A DNA stretch of 62,622 nt from Flavobacteriales bacterium (GTDB lineage: Bacteria; Bacteroidota; Bacteroidia; Flavobacteriales_E; Vicingaceae), in contig JACJZA010000016.1 of assembly GCA_020635825.1 (NCBI GenBank), positions 1 through 62,622 of the forward strand. The letters run 5' to 3'. Each line of letters begins with the position of its first letter. Within the stretch, counting starts at the first letter, position 1. This document shows positions 1-8,548 of the stretch, one piece after another. A program made the position numbers and the translations under genes. The notes beneath the pieces are model-generated. The model worked only from the letters and a program-made list of their open reading frames with translations. It ran no database searches and was not told where the DNA came from.

Positions 1-340
1 TAAAAAAGGAGAAGAATTAGCTGTTGATTTTCTAATTGGTCTTGGGTATCAAATTATAGCAACCAACTGGCAAGAACACAAGTTTGAAATTGACATTATT
101 GCTCAAGAAAAAGATGAAATTGTTATTGTAGAAGTTAAAACCAGAACAACCGATTATTTCGGTAAACCCGAAGAAGCTGTTACTCCAAGCAAACAAAAAC
201 ATTTGATAGAAGGTGCAAATTATTATTTGGAAAACAACGAAATTGATTTAGAATGTCGGTTTGACGTGATTTCTGTAATAATGGGGAATACCAATCAAAT
301 TCAACACATTAAAGAAGCATTTTATCCTGAAGCTGATTAA
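1..340 (+). CDS. YraN/UPF0102-family protein, 3' part
   Basis: The open frame enters from the left edge (frame beginning at base 2) and stops at 338-340; the start lies outside the window. The visible 112 residues contain FEIDIIA followed by IVEVKTR, the E-D...E-x-K pattern of the endonuclease-like fold shared by UPF0102/YraN proteins, and a C-terminal half of the usual length. The cellular role of this family is poorly defined; nuclease activity is inferred from the fold only. The stop overlaps the stop of the leftward neighbour by two bases, so the two genes converge with no spacer. Family assignment is fairly sure, function is not. Confidence 0.8.
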   Translation, partial: KKGEELAVDFLIGLGYQIIATNWQEHKFEIDIIAQEKDEIVIVEVKTRTTDYFGKPEEAVTPSKQKHLIEGANYYLENNEIDLECRFDVISVIMGNTNQIQHIKEAFYPEAD

Positions 341-1431
341 TTTTTTATAATTAAATGATTGAAAATAATTTTATTGTTATTTTCAATGGATAAAATATAA
401 CTTCCAGAAGGAAGATTATTTGTGTTTACTGTTGTATAGGTAAAAGAGTTGTTTATTTTTTTCTGAAGAATATTTTTACCTAATAAATTATAGATTTTCA
501 TGGTCGAATTTTCAATTTCTGAGGTATTTCTAACCATTATCTTTTCAGAAAATGGATTGGGAAAAATTTCTATAAAATCTTCATTTCCTTCATTTTCAAC
601 TGATACAAAAATACATTGATTTAAAACTTCAGTTTCATTATTACATCCGGTTATGTTTAAATCAATAGTAGCAATACTTCCTATAGGTGGAGTGTTTAAG
701 TAATTACAAATACTTTGTACGGAACAAAAACTTAAAGAATCGTTGTTGGTAATAAATAAATCACCCAATATTATAGTATTTGAGTTCCCAAATCCATTAA
801 GTGTTTTTAATGAAGGGTTTAAATCAATTACGAGAGCACCTTCTATAGGGTCTCCAGTAATTAAATTAACATTACTTAATGCAGATATATCATTCAAATT
901 AGGATGTTCTACAATTTCTAAAATTCCTTCAACAGTGGTTAATTGATTTAATCCGTTTAATGCTATTAAATTATTGTTATCTCTAATAATGGCACCCATT
1001 CCAACCATTTCTAATGATTGAAATCCAGATAAATCAGAAAGTAATGGATTGGTTCTGATTGTAAATTCTCCTAAAATGGTATCTAAGTTTGAAAAACTTG
1101 AGATGTCATTTAAATTGTTGTTATTTCTTATAATTAAATCAGATCCTGCATAATAAAGATTTAGACCACTAGTTGATGTTAAATTTGGATTGTTACGAAT
1201 CTCTACAGCTCCATAAGCTACATCGATTTGTTGTAATCCCGAAAGATTTGTAATGTCTGAACCAGAAATAAATAAATCTACTCCTATAGGAAGGGTGTCG
1301 CATCCTGGATAATTAACTGAAAAATCGTCTATATCTTGTTGAGATGTAAGGTCAATTGGAATAGTAGGACATTGTGCGTTTATTAGATTGTTTACGAATA
1401 ACAAAATGGCAATAACAAATACCTTTTTCAT
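337..1431 (-). CDS. Secreted leucine-rich/receptor-L-like repeat protein with T9SS type A sorting domain
   Basis: I start at the ATG at 1431, because the longer frame adds 22 residues before a clean signal peptide (MKKVFVIAILLFVNNLINAQ). The 364-residue product has about seven repeats of the form GLxxLxxxxGxLxIxNNxNL, like the receptor L / leucine-rich fold used for ligand binding outside the cell. The last 80 residues (IFPNPFSEK, then a GSYILSI strand and a lysine-rich end) are a type A T9SS C-terminal domain. The protein should therefore cross the inner membrane by Sec and the outer membrane by T9SS, to the surface or medium. It lies 10 bp after the outer-membrane gene and may share its transcript. 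The ligand is unknown. Confidence 0.85.
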   Translation of the reverse strand: MKKVFVIAILLFVNNLINAQCPTIPIDLTSQQDIDDFSVNYPGCDTLPIGVDLFISGSDITNLSGLQQIDVAYGAVEIRNNPNLTSTSGLNLYYAGSDLIIRNNNNLNDISSFSNLDTILGEFTIRTNPLLSDLSGFQSLEMVGMGAIIRDNNNLIALNGLNQLTTVEGILEIVEHPNLNDISALSNVNLITGDPIEGALVIDLNPSLKTLNGFGNSNTIILGDLFITNNDSLSFCSVQSICNYLNTPPIGSIATIDLNITGCNNETEVLNQCIFVSVENEGNEDFIEIFPNPFSEKIMVRNTSEIENSTMKIYNLLGKNILQKKINNSFTYTTVNTNNLPSGSYILSIENNNKIIFNHLIIKN

Positions 1432-1441
1432 AACTTTAGGA

Positions 1442-1942
1442 TTAAAAAAGGTAAGAAATTCCGAATTTACCTCCCGAAGAAGCATTTCCTCCGGCAAATT
1501 CTAAATTAACTCCCAGATTGTCGTTAAAATAATAACGCCCACCAATTTGTAATCCTAAACCTAGCCCAGAAGCTCCACTACCGGGATAGTTATTGGATGA
1601 ACTCCAAGTAAAAAAACCAATGTTTAAACCACCGTAAACATCATATTCAGGAGTAAGATCTAACAAAGTATTGAAATGGTAATTGGCATTGGCACAAAAC
1701 CCCATAATGGTGTGTTTGTATTTGGTGCCAAATATATTGTCGCGATAAGTTCTATAAGAAGCCTCAGCCCCTAAAGTAATGTCTTCTTTAAAACCATAAT
1801 CAAAACCAACATAAACTGGTAGTCCATAATTCGAAAAACCAAAACCACCATTTATTTGAGATTGACCAACCTCAATAGGGCTTTGAGCTTTAATGGAATA
1901 AACAGTATAAATACTAATTGCAAAAACCAATAATTTTTTCAT
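1442..1942 (-). CDS. Small outer-membrane beta-barrel protein
   Basis: 166 residues beginning with a signal peptide that ends in SIKAQ. The rest alternates Gly/aromatic residues in short amphipathic strands (FGFSNYG, GGRYYFNDNLGVNLEF) and ends in a phenylalanine, the classical BAM recognition end. Length and pattern fit an eight-stranded OmpA/OmpW-like barrel without a periplasmic domain. No function can be assigned. It is followed after 10 bp by the T9SS cargo gene and preceded after 32 bp by a radical SAM gene, all leftward. Confidence 0.75.
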   Translation of the reverse strand: MKKLLVFAISIYTVYSIKAQSPIEVGQSQINGGFGFSNYGLPVYVGFDYGFKEDITLGAEASYRTYRDNIFGTKYKHTIMGFCANANYHFNTLLDLTPEYDVYGGLNIGFFTWSSSNNYPGSGASGLGLGLQIGGRYYFNDNLGVNLEFAGGNASSGGKFGISYLF

Positions 1943-1974
1943 TTCAAGTGTGTTTTTAACAAAGGTAGGTTTTT

Positions 1975-2865
1975 TTAAAAACCTCTGTGATAATCATTCC
2001 TCAAATTAGCAATTTCAGGATGGTTTAAAGCTTGGTCGATTTGCTTTAAAAACAAATCTTTGTCTTTCCCTAAAACTCCTTTCAGAACTAAAAAATTGGA
2101 AGCATGGTCGCTCCTGAAAATGGTTTCTTTAAGCTCAAGGTTATTCATGAAAATTTGCATTTCTGTAAATAACTCGGGTAAATTCATTTGCTGAAATTCC
2201 CCTAAATACCTGTTGTTAAAATGCTCTAAACCTTTATGTAGGGTTAAAACCAAAGTGGAGGCGTATTTTGGTTGTACTTCATTTAAAACTTTGGCAGAAT
2301 TAATGGCATGTTGCTCACTCAATAATTTTCCTCCTGTTCCATTAATAATCATGACTGAACTATCAATGTTAGCTTTGCTGGCTTTATTGATGCCTTCCAC
2401 AATGGAGGAAAATGTTTCTCCTTTTTGAATGTTTTTCAACACTTCATCATCTCCCGATTCTATTCCAACATATAACAAAGTAAGTCCGGCTTTTTGTAGC
2501 TCATTTAGTTCGTCATCCGATTTTCTAATAATGTTGGTTGGAGTTGCATAGGTTGAAACTCTTGTTAGTTTAGGGAAAGTATCTCTTAGTTTATTTAAAA
2601 TTCTCAATAATCGTTCGGTAGATAAAACCATAGGGTCACCATCGGCTAAAAACACTTTTCGAATTTGATCTTTGTAGGGAAGAAATGGTTTAATGTCTTT
2701 AAAAATGTCTTCTTCTTTTCTTGGTTTGAATTTTTTTGAAGTGTACATCTCGCAAAATGAACACTTGTTGTAAGAACATCCTAAAGTAACTTGAATAATT
2801 AGAGAATGAGCTTCGCTTGGTGGACGAAACAATGGCTCATCATATTCAATAGGAAAATAATACAT
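1975..2865 (-). CDS. Radical SAM family protein
   Basis: 296 residues. Near residue 30 is the iron-sulfur ligand set CSYNKCSFC (C-x4-C-x2-C, one residue longer in the first spacer than the common C-x3-C-x2-C), followed by EMYTSKKF. A glycine-rich SAM-binding stretch, GIESGDDEVL, lies near the middle. This combination is found in a conserved but poorly characterised radical SAM group related to coproporphyrinogen-oxidase-like and oxidoreductase proteins. It has no extra domain for B12 or for a second cluster. The start lies 2 bp after the stop of the RhlE-type helicase, so the two are probably co-transcribed and translationally coupled. The reaction is unknown. Confidence 0.8.
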   Translation of the reverse strand: MYYFPIEYDEPLFRPPSEAHSLIIQVTLGCSYNKCSFCEMYTSKKFKPRKEEDIFKDIKPFLPYKDQIRKVFLADGDPMVLSTERLLRILNKLRDTFPKLTRVSTYATPTNIIRKSDDELNELQKAGLTLLYVGIESGDDEVLKNIQKGETFSSIVEGINKASKANIDSSVMIINGTGGKLLSEQHAINSAKVLNEVQPKYASTLVLTLHKGLEHFNNRYLGEFQQMNLPELFTEMQIFMNNLELKETIFRSDHASNFLVLKGVLGKDKDLFLKQIDQALNHPEIANLRNDYHRGF

Positions 2866-2867
2866 GC

Positions 2868-4079
2868 TTAATTTGGCTTGAAATTCTTCTTTTTGAAATA
2901 TCTTTTTTTGCCTCTTGGCTTGATATCTATTTTGTATTCAGGTCCTTCTCCAAATTCTTCAGGAAGTTTTAACTTTCTCACTTCTTTTTCTATTAGTTTT
3001 TCGATTTTAGAAAAATTGAAACATTCGTTTTGGTTGATAAAGGTAATTGCTACACCAGAGCCTCCATCACCACGAGCTGTTCTTCCAATTCGATGTACAT
3101 AATCTTCTGCATCATGGGGGACTTCATGATTTATCACCATGTTAATGTCTTTGATATCAATTCCACGCGCAAGAATATCAGTAGCCACTAATATTTTTAC
3201 TTTTTTGTTTTTAAAGTCAAGTAGTATTTGTTCACGTTCTTTTTGGTCTAAATCAGATTGAATCCCTTTGGCTGAATACCCATCTTTTCTTAATGCTTGG
3301 GTAATCTCTTTTACCGTCGTTTTACGAGAACTGAAAATAATAATATGGTCTTGGTTTTTATCTTTAATCAAATATTTGATTAATTCTATTTTTTGGGTAT
3401 CGTAAACTAAATAAGCTCCTTGTAAAATTCCTTCATTTGGTTTGCTTATAGCAATACTGATGGTTTCTGGGTTGTGAAGTAATTTGGTAGCTAAAGTTCT
3501 AATTTTAGGGGGCATGGTGGCAGAAAACATTAAGTTTTGTCTTTTCTCAGGGAGTTTTTTTGCAATTTGCATGATATCTTCATAAAATCCCATGTCTAGC
3601 ATTCGGTCGGCTTCATCCAATACAAAATGTTTTACTCCAGAAGTATCAAAATATCCCATATTGAGATGTGAAATAAAACGACCTGGAGTACAAACAATAA
3701 TATCAGCACCGGTTAATAAAGCTTTTTTCTCTGATTCAAAACTTTGACCATCTCCACCGCCATAAATAGCAATGGAAGTAGCATTGGTAAAATAACTCAA
3801 GCCTTCTATCTGTTGGTCAATTTGTATGGCTAATTCTCTTGTCGGAACAATAATGATGGTGTTGGTTTTTCCATTAGAGGGTTGAAGACACAAACTATTT
3901 AATATTGGTAGAACAAATGCAGCGGTTTTCCCTGTGCCAGTTTGGGCACATGCAATTAAATCTTTGTTTTGCATAATGGAAGGAATCGCTTTTTGCTGAA
4001 TGGGGGTTGGCGTGTCAAAACCTATAGCATCAATAGCTTCGTTAATTTGTGATTCAAAGCCTAATTCGTTAAATTTCAT
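2868..4079 (-). CDS. rhlE: DEAD-box ATP-dependent RNA helicase, RhlE type
   Basis: 403 residues with the full helicase motif set: Q motif around FDTPTPIQ (21-28), motif I AQTGTGKT (45-52), Ia PTRELA, II DEAD (155-158), III SAT (186-188), and VI HRIGRTAR in the second RecA domain. The basic tail (GKKRYFKKKNFK) is short, as in RhlE-like enzymes of Bacteroidota rather than the long tails of SrmB or CsdA. It unwinds RNA duplexes in the cytoplasm, typically in ribosome assembly, RNA decay or cold growth. It is flanked 9 bp upstream by a flavoprotein gene and 2 bp downstream by the radical SAM gene. The subgroup (RhlE versus other DEAD-box) is less certain than the family. Confidence 0.92.
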   Translation of the reverse strand: MKFNELGFESQINEAIDAIGFDTPTPIQQKAIPSIMQNKDLIACAQTGTGKTAAFVLPILNSLCLQPSNGKTNTIIIVPTRELAIQIDQQIEGLSYFTNATSIAIYGGGDGQSFESEKKALLTGADIIVCTPGRFISHLNMGYFDTSGVKHFVLDEADRMLDMGFYEDIMQIAKKLPEKRQNLMFSATMPPKIRTLATKLLHNPETISIAISKPNEGILQGAYLVYDTQKIELIKYLIKDKNQDHIIIFSSRKTTVKEITQALRKDGYSAKGIQSDLDQKEREQILLDFKNKKVKILVATDILARGIDIKDINMVINHEVPHDAEDYVHRIGRTARGDGGSGVAITFINQNECFNFSKIEKLIEKEVRKLKLPEEFGEGPEYKIDIKPRGKKRYFKKKNFKPN

Positions 4080-4088
4080 GTGTGATTT

Positions 4089-4619
4089 TTAGTGAGAATT
4101 AATAATCTCAATTAATTGTTGGACGTGAAGTTCGGCATTATATTCCGATTTTTTCTTTGCTTCGTCAGAGTATGCATTTATTTCGTGAGATACCACTTGA
4201 GTAATGTATTCCATTTTACAATAATCAGCTAAGCCACGAATAGGAAAACTAATTTTATCAATCACATCTTTTGGGTAATCATTGATAGAGGTACCAGTTG
4301 TGAAAGAAGCAATTACTTTTTTATTTTCTAGTTGATAGTTTCCTTTGCCAAAAGCAAAACCATAAGTAAAAACATTGTCTATCCATTCTTTCATTATAGC
4401 AGGTACATTATACCAGAATAAAGGGTATTGAAAAATTATGATGTCGGCTTTTTTCAATTCTTCTTGTTCTGCTTTCACATTAATTTTATAGTCGGGATAC
4501 AAGTGGTTTAAGTTTCTTACCTGAACATTTTCTAATTTATCTAACTCTTCTGTAATGAATTTGTTTCCTATTGACTGATAAATATCCGGGTGAGCTAATA
4601 TGATAAGTGTGTTTTTCAT
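4089..4619 (-). CDS. NAD(P)H-dependent oxidoreductase, KefF/MdaB-like flavoprotein
   Basis: 176 residues with a flavodoxin-like fold: a first strand ILAHPDIYQS that binds the flavin phosphate, then the family signature FQYPLFWYNVPAIMKEWID around residues 80-98, which contacts the isoalloxazine ring. Proteins of this group reduce quinones or electrophiles with NAD(P)H, or regulate KefC-type potassium efflux; I see no kef gene nearby. It is the first gene of a compact leftward group and lies head-to-head with the TetR regulator at 4780. Its promoter therefore lies in the same 160-bp gap as the candidate operator. Confidence 0.82.
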   Translation of the reverse strand: MKNTLIILAHPDIYQSIGNKFITEELDKLENVQVRNLNHLYPDYKINVKAEQEELKKADIIIFQYPLFWYNVPAIMKEWIDNVFTYGFAFGKGNYQLENKKVIASFTTGTSINDYPKDVIDKISFPIRGLADYCKMEYITQVVSHEINAYSDEAKKKSEYNAELHVQQLIEIINSH

Positions 4620-4728
4620 TCACTTTTTGTTTTCAAAATTATCAATTGTTCAATAAAGTTTAGAAATTTTTTTATTTGACTGAATATTAGATTCTTAATT
4701 CATTTTATGTTAAATATTGTTAATTGTA

Positions 4729-4761
4729 TTTGCAAAAATGATAGTAATACTATTATTTTTG
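4729..4761 (+). promoter_or_regulatory. Bacteroidetes-type promoter with embedded candidate TetR operator
   Basis: A -33 TTTG (4729-4732) and a -7 TATTTTTG (4754-4761) are separated by 21 bp, the spacing expected for the Bacteroidetes sigma factor. The spacer is a palindrome: ATAGTA-A-TACTAT at 4741-4753, extended outward by AAAAAT/ATTTTT to 4734-4760 with one mismatch. The TetR-family gene begins at 4780, so the obvious reading is autorepression of the export operon. Binding is inferred. Confidence 0.65.
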
Positions 4762-4779
4762 TTTTAAAATAAATTATTT

Positions 4780-5454
4780 ATGAATAATTCCATTCCAAAA
4801 ATTAATTTACAAGTTAATCAAAACTTGTATTTAAAAAATCCTGAATCAAGTGAACTAGGTAAAAAAATTATTACCGGTAGTATTGATTTAATTGATGAAA
4901 TAGGGTTTGATTCTTTTACTTTTAGGAAGCTTGGTGTTCAAATTCAATCTCCTGAAGCATCTATTTATCGTTATTTCGAAAGTAAACAAAAACTATTATT
5001 GTACCTAAACTCATGGTATTGGAACTGGATGGAATACAGACTAATATTTAGTTTGGCAAATATAGAATCACCCACTAAAAGACTTGAAAAAGCTATTTTA
5101 TTATTAACTGAAGAAATTTCTGAAGATTCAGATTTCAGTCACATTAATGAAGTTAAGTTGAATAGAATAGTCATTTCTGAATCACAAAAAGCTTATCTAA
5201 CAAAAGATGTTGATCAGGAAAATAAAATTGGAGCTTTTTCGGTTCAAAAGCAATTGGTTGAAACGATAAGTAAAATTATACTTGAAATCAATCCAAGTTA
5301 TAAGTATCCTCACATGTTGGTAAGTACGATTATAGAAGGAGCTCATTTACAACGATTTTTTGCTGAGCATTTGCCAAAATTAACTGATGTTTCAGATAGT
5401 TGTGATGCAATAACTGATTTTTATAATGAATTGATATTTAAAGCAATAAAGTAA
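4780..5454 (+). CDS. TetR/AcrR-family transcriptional regulator
   Basis: 224 residues. Residues about 28-75 form the DNA-binding domain: ITGSIDLIDEIGFDSFTFRK, then SPEASIYRYFESKQKLLLY, where the recognition helix leads into the YRYF-x-SK-x-LL hallmark of the family. The remainder is a helical ligand-binding domain without recognisable identity. The stop is followed after 1 bp by the ATG of the ABC exporter, so regulator and exporter are one operon. A 27-bp palindrome between its own -33 and -7 boxes is the likely operator. The inducer is unknown, possibly the exported compound. Confidence 0.88.
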   Translation: MNNSIPKINLQVNQNLYLKNPESSELGKKIITGSIDLIDEIGFDSFTFRKLGVQIQSPEASIYRYFESKQKLLLYLNSWYWNWMEYRLIFSLANIESPTKRLEKAILLLTEEISEDSDFSHINEVKLNRIVISESQKAYLTKDVDQENKIGAFSVQKQLVETISKIILEINPSYKYPHMLVSTIIEGAHLQRFFAEHLPKLTDVSDSCDAITDFYNELIFKAIK

Positions 5455-5455
5455 A

Positions 5456-7174
5456 ATGGAAAGAAATATTTTAACTCCATTAAAAAGATTTTTCAATCTA
5501 CTTAAAGTAGATAAACAAGATTTATTCAGCGTATATATTTATGCTCTATTTAATGGAATAGTAGGCTTATCTATTCCATTAGGAATTCAGGCAATTATAA
5601 ATTTTATTACAGCCGGTGAAGTTTCCACTTCGTGGATCATTCTTGTAATAATTGTAATAATTGGAATTGCATTTTCAGGAGTGCTTCAAATTATGCAATT
5701 GACTATAACAGAAAATCTACAACAGAAAATATTTACTCGTTCTGCATTTGAATTTGCCTATCGTATTCCTAGAATAAAATTTTCTGCTGTTGACGATAAG
5801 TATGTTCCTGAATTAGTGAACCGATTTTTTGACACACTTTCTGTACAAAAGGGATTATCAAAAATAATCATGGATTTTTCAACAGCTACATTGCAAATTG
5901 TGTTCGGATTGATATTGCTTTCACTATATCATCCATTTTTTATCATGTTTAGTTTTATTTTGCTGTTAATTGTCTATCTTATTTTTAAATATACCACACC
6001 AAAAGGTATTATTACCAGTTTAAAAGAATCTACATTTAAATATGAAGTAGCACATTGGTTAGAAGAAATTGCTAGAGTTAATTCTACATTTAAATTGGCT
6101 GGTGAAACGGATTTACCATTAACCAAAACAGACGAAAAAGTACAGGGTTATTTAACCTACCGAAAAGCTCATTTCAAAACATTATTAGTTCAATACATCA
6201 ATTTAGTTGGGTTTAAAATTTTAATTGCAGCAGGATTATTAATAATTGGTGGTTTATTGGTTATCAATCAACAAATGAACATCGGTCAGTTTGTTGCTTC
6301 TGAAATTATCATCATTTTGGTTTTAGCTTCTGTAGAAAAGTTGATTTTAAGTATGGAAACCATTTATGATGTGTTAACAGCAATCGAAAAAATAGGTTTA
6401 GTTACAGATTTAGAATTAGAAAGAGATAAAGGTGAAAAGCTTGATAAAGATGCACGAGGACTTGCTATTAAAACAAAAGATTTATCTTATAACCTTATCA
6501 TTGGGAGCCAAAAAGAGCAGATTCTTAATAATATAAATTTTGAGCTCAAGGAAGGTGCTTCTATGTGTGTTGCAGGATTAAGTGGTTCTGGTAAATCCTT
6601 CTTACTGCAAGTTTTATCGGGTTTGTATGATGATTTTTCAGGTGCAGTGGTTGTAAACGGATTACCAATAGGAAGTTTATGTAAAGAAAACCTTAGAACA
6701 TACATAGGTGACAATCTTTCTAAAGAAGATATATTTAAAGGAAGTCTGTATGAAAATATAAGCCTAGGGAAAAAATTTGTGAATATAGAAGATGTAAGAA
6801 ATGCTGCTCAAGTAGTTGGGTTGTGTGACTATATTGAAAGTTTGCCCGAAGGATATAACACCATTTTACTTTCTGAAGGAAAAAATTTACCAAAGATTTT
6901 ACAGTTAAAGATAATCTTAGCTCGAAGTATTGTTGGCAATCCGAAATTGATATTACTGGAGGATAATTTTAAACAGTTACCCGAAATGGATAGAAATAGG
7001 TTTATAAATTATCTGTTAGATAAAGATAAAAAATGGACAGTAATTGCTATCTCAAATGAGAAAGAAATTGCCTCAAAATTTGATAAAATATTGGTGTTAT
7101 CTAAAGGAAGTCAATTAGCTTTTGATTCTTATGAAAATGTGAAAAAATTAAAAGAGGTAGAAATTATTTTTTAA
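5456..7174 (+). CDS. ABC exporter (membrane-ATPase fusion) with degenerate ATPase motifs
   Basis: 572 residues: about six membrane segments in residues 20-320, then a nucleotide-binding domain. Walker A is normal (GLSGSGKS, 374-381). The other catalytic motifs are altered. The signature is SEGKNL instead of SGGQ (about 473). Walker B ends LLED (501-503), with Glu and Asp exchanged relative to the usual Asp-Glu. The H-loop His is Asn (SNEKE, N534). It is followed 10 bp later by HlyD and TolC genes, so it should be the inner-membrane motor of a type I-like tripartite exporter. There is no N-terminal C39 peptidase domain. The substrate is unknown. The altered motifs may be typical of this Bacteroidota subfamily. 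Confidence 0.86.
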   Translation: MERNILTPLKRFFNLLKVDKQDLFSVYIYALFNGIVGLSIPLGIQAIINFITAGEVSTSWIILVIIVIIGIAFSGVLQIMQLTITENLQQKIFTRSAFEFAYRIPRIKFSAVDDKYVPELVNRFFDTLSVQKGLSKIIMDFSTATLQIVFGLILLSLYHPFFIMFSFILLLIVYLIFKYTTPKGIITSLKESTFKYEVAHWLEEIARVNSTFKLAGETDLPLTKTDEKVQGYLTYRKAHFKTLLVQYINLVGFKILIAAGLLIIGGLLVINQQMNIGQFVASEIIIILVLASVEKLILSMETIYDVLTAIEKIGLVTDLELERDKGEKLDKDARGLAIKTKDLSYNLIIGSQKEQILNNINFELKEGASMCVAGLSGSGKSFLLQVLSGLYDDFSGAVVVNGLPIGSLCKENLRTYIGDNLSKEDIFKGSLYENISLGKKFVNIEDVRNAAQVVGLCDYIESLPEGYNTILLSEGKNLPKILQLKIILARSIVGNPKLILLEDNFKQLPEMDRNRFINYLLDKDKKWTVIAISNEKEIASKFDKILVLSKGSQLAFDSYENVKKLKEVEIIF

Positions 7175-7184
7175 TTATTGAATT

Positions 7185-8543
7185 ATGCTAAATATAAGTA
7201 AAAATAGAATAGAAGGGAAGGTTATAATAAATCAATATACCTCATTTTCTATGCTTAAGAATTATAGTTCGATTACTGTACTATCTAAGGTTTTATTGGC
7301 TTCTTTTATAGCTATATTATTTATTTTGTTTTTGCCATGGACTCAAAACATTCGTTCAAGAGGCTATGTAACCACTTTGCAACCAGACCAACGTCCACAA
7401 ACTATCAATTCAGTCATTGCAGGTAAAATTGAAAAATGGTTTGTAAGAGAAGGTGATTTTGTAAATAAAGGTGATACTATTTTGTTTATTTCAGAGATTA
7501 AGGATGATTATTTTGATCCAAATTTACTTTCAAGAACAGAAGAGCAGATTAAAGCCAAAGAACTTGCTGTAAAATCTTACATGGAAAAAGTAAATTCTTT
7601 AGATGCTCAAATTGACGCTTTGTTTCAAACCAAGAAACTTAAAATAGAACAAGCCAAAAATTATATCAAGCAATCTCAATTAAAGGTTTTGTCGGATAGT
7701 GTTGATTTGGAAGCTGCAAAGACAAATTATCAGATTGCTGAAAAACAATTTAAAAGGCAAGAGGAATTGTATGAACAAGGATTAAAATCTTTAACCGATT
7801 TAGAATCAAGAAAACTTAAACTTCAAGAAACTCAAAGTAAACTAATCAGTGCTGAAAATAAACTATTGACAAGTAGAAATGAACTTATCAACGCCCAAGT
7901 TGAAATCAACTCAATCAATAATCAATACATAGATAAGTTATCTAAAGCCGAATCTGATAAATATACAGCTATGTCTAGTATGTATGATGCAGAAGCAATT
8001 GTTACTAAAATGCAAAATCAATACATGAATTATTCTGTAAGACAAGGCATGTATTACATTACTGCTCCTCAAGATGGTTATATTACCAAAGCTATTAGAT
8101 CAGGGATTGGTGAAACACTAAAAGAAGGTGAAGAAATGGTAAGTATTATGCCTGCAAAATATGATCTAGCAGTAGAGATGTATATTAAACCTTTTGATCT
8201 ACCTTTAATCAGTAAAGGACAAAAAGTTAGATTTATGTTTGATGGATGGCCATCAGTTGTTTTTTCAGGTTGGCCAAATATATCCTATGGTACGTTTGGT
8301 GGAGTAGTGGTAGCAATTGACAATTTTATTAGTGAAAACGGAAAATATAGAATTTTAGTGGCTCCAGATAAAAATGATGTAAAATGGCCCGATGGTTTAA
8401 GAGTTGGTTCAGGAGCAAATGGTATGGCTTTATTAAAAGATGTATCTATCTGGTATGAATTGTGGCGAAATTTAAATGGTTTCCCCCCAGATTATTATGA
8501 AGTTGGAGATAAAATCAACAAAGCAGATAAAAAGAAAAAGTAG
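7185..8543 (+). CDS. HlyD-family periplasmic adaptor (membrane fusion protein)
   Basis: 452 residues. A single N-terminal membrane anchor (about 31-50, VLLASFIAILFILFLPW) is followed by a split biotinyl-lipoyl domain (IAGKIEKWFVREGDFVNKG and, after the hairpin, ITAPQDGYITKAI). Between the halves is a long charged alpha-hairpin coiled coil (about 105-280) rich in Lys, Glu and Gln. It would bridge the ABC exporter in the inner membrane to the TolC channel. The start ATG follows the exporter stop by 10 bp and the TolC gene follows 5 bp after its stop, which supports a single transcript. Confidence 0.9.
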   Translation: MLNISKNRIEGKVIINQYTSFSMLKNYSSITVLSKVLLASFIAILFILFLPWTQNIRSRGYVTTLQPDQRPQTINSVIAGKIEKWFVREGDFVNKGDTILFISEIKDDYFDPNLLSRTEEQIKAKELAVKSYMEKVNSLDAQIDALFQTKKLKIEQAKNYIKQSQLKVLSDSVDLEAAKTNYQIAEKQFKRQEELYEQGLKSLTDLESRKLKLQETQSKLISAENKLLTSRNELINAQVEINSINNQYIDKLSKAESDKYTAMSSMYDAEAIVTKMQNQYMNYSVRQGMYYITAPQDGYITKAIRSGIGETLKEGEEMVSIMPAKYDLAVEMYIKPFDLPLISKGQKVRFMFDGWPSVVFSGWPNISYGTFGGVVVAIDNFISENGKYRILVAPDKNDVKWPDGLRVGSGANGMALLKDVSIWYELWRNLNGFPPDYYEVGDKINKADKKKK

Positions 8544-8548
8544 CGAAT

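Noticed and set aside
5456..7174. Bacteriocin exporter with peptidase domain
   Set aside because: The N-terminus goes straight into membrane helices and lacks the Cys/His motifs of a C39 peptidase. No small double-glycine precursor gene was found nearby.
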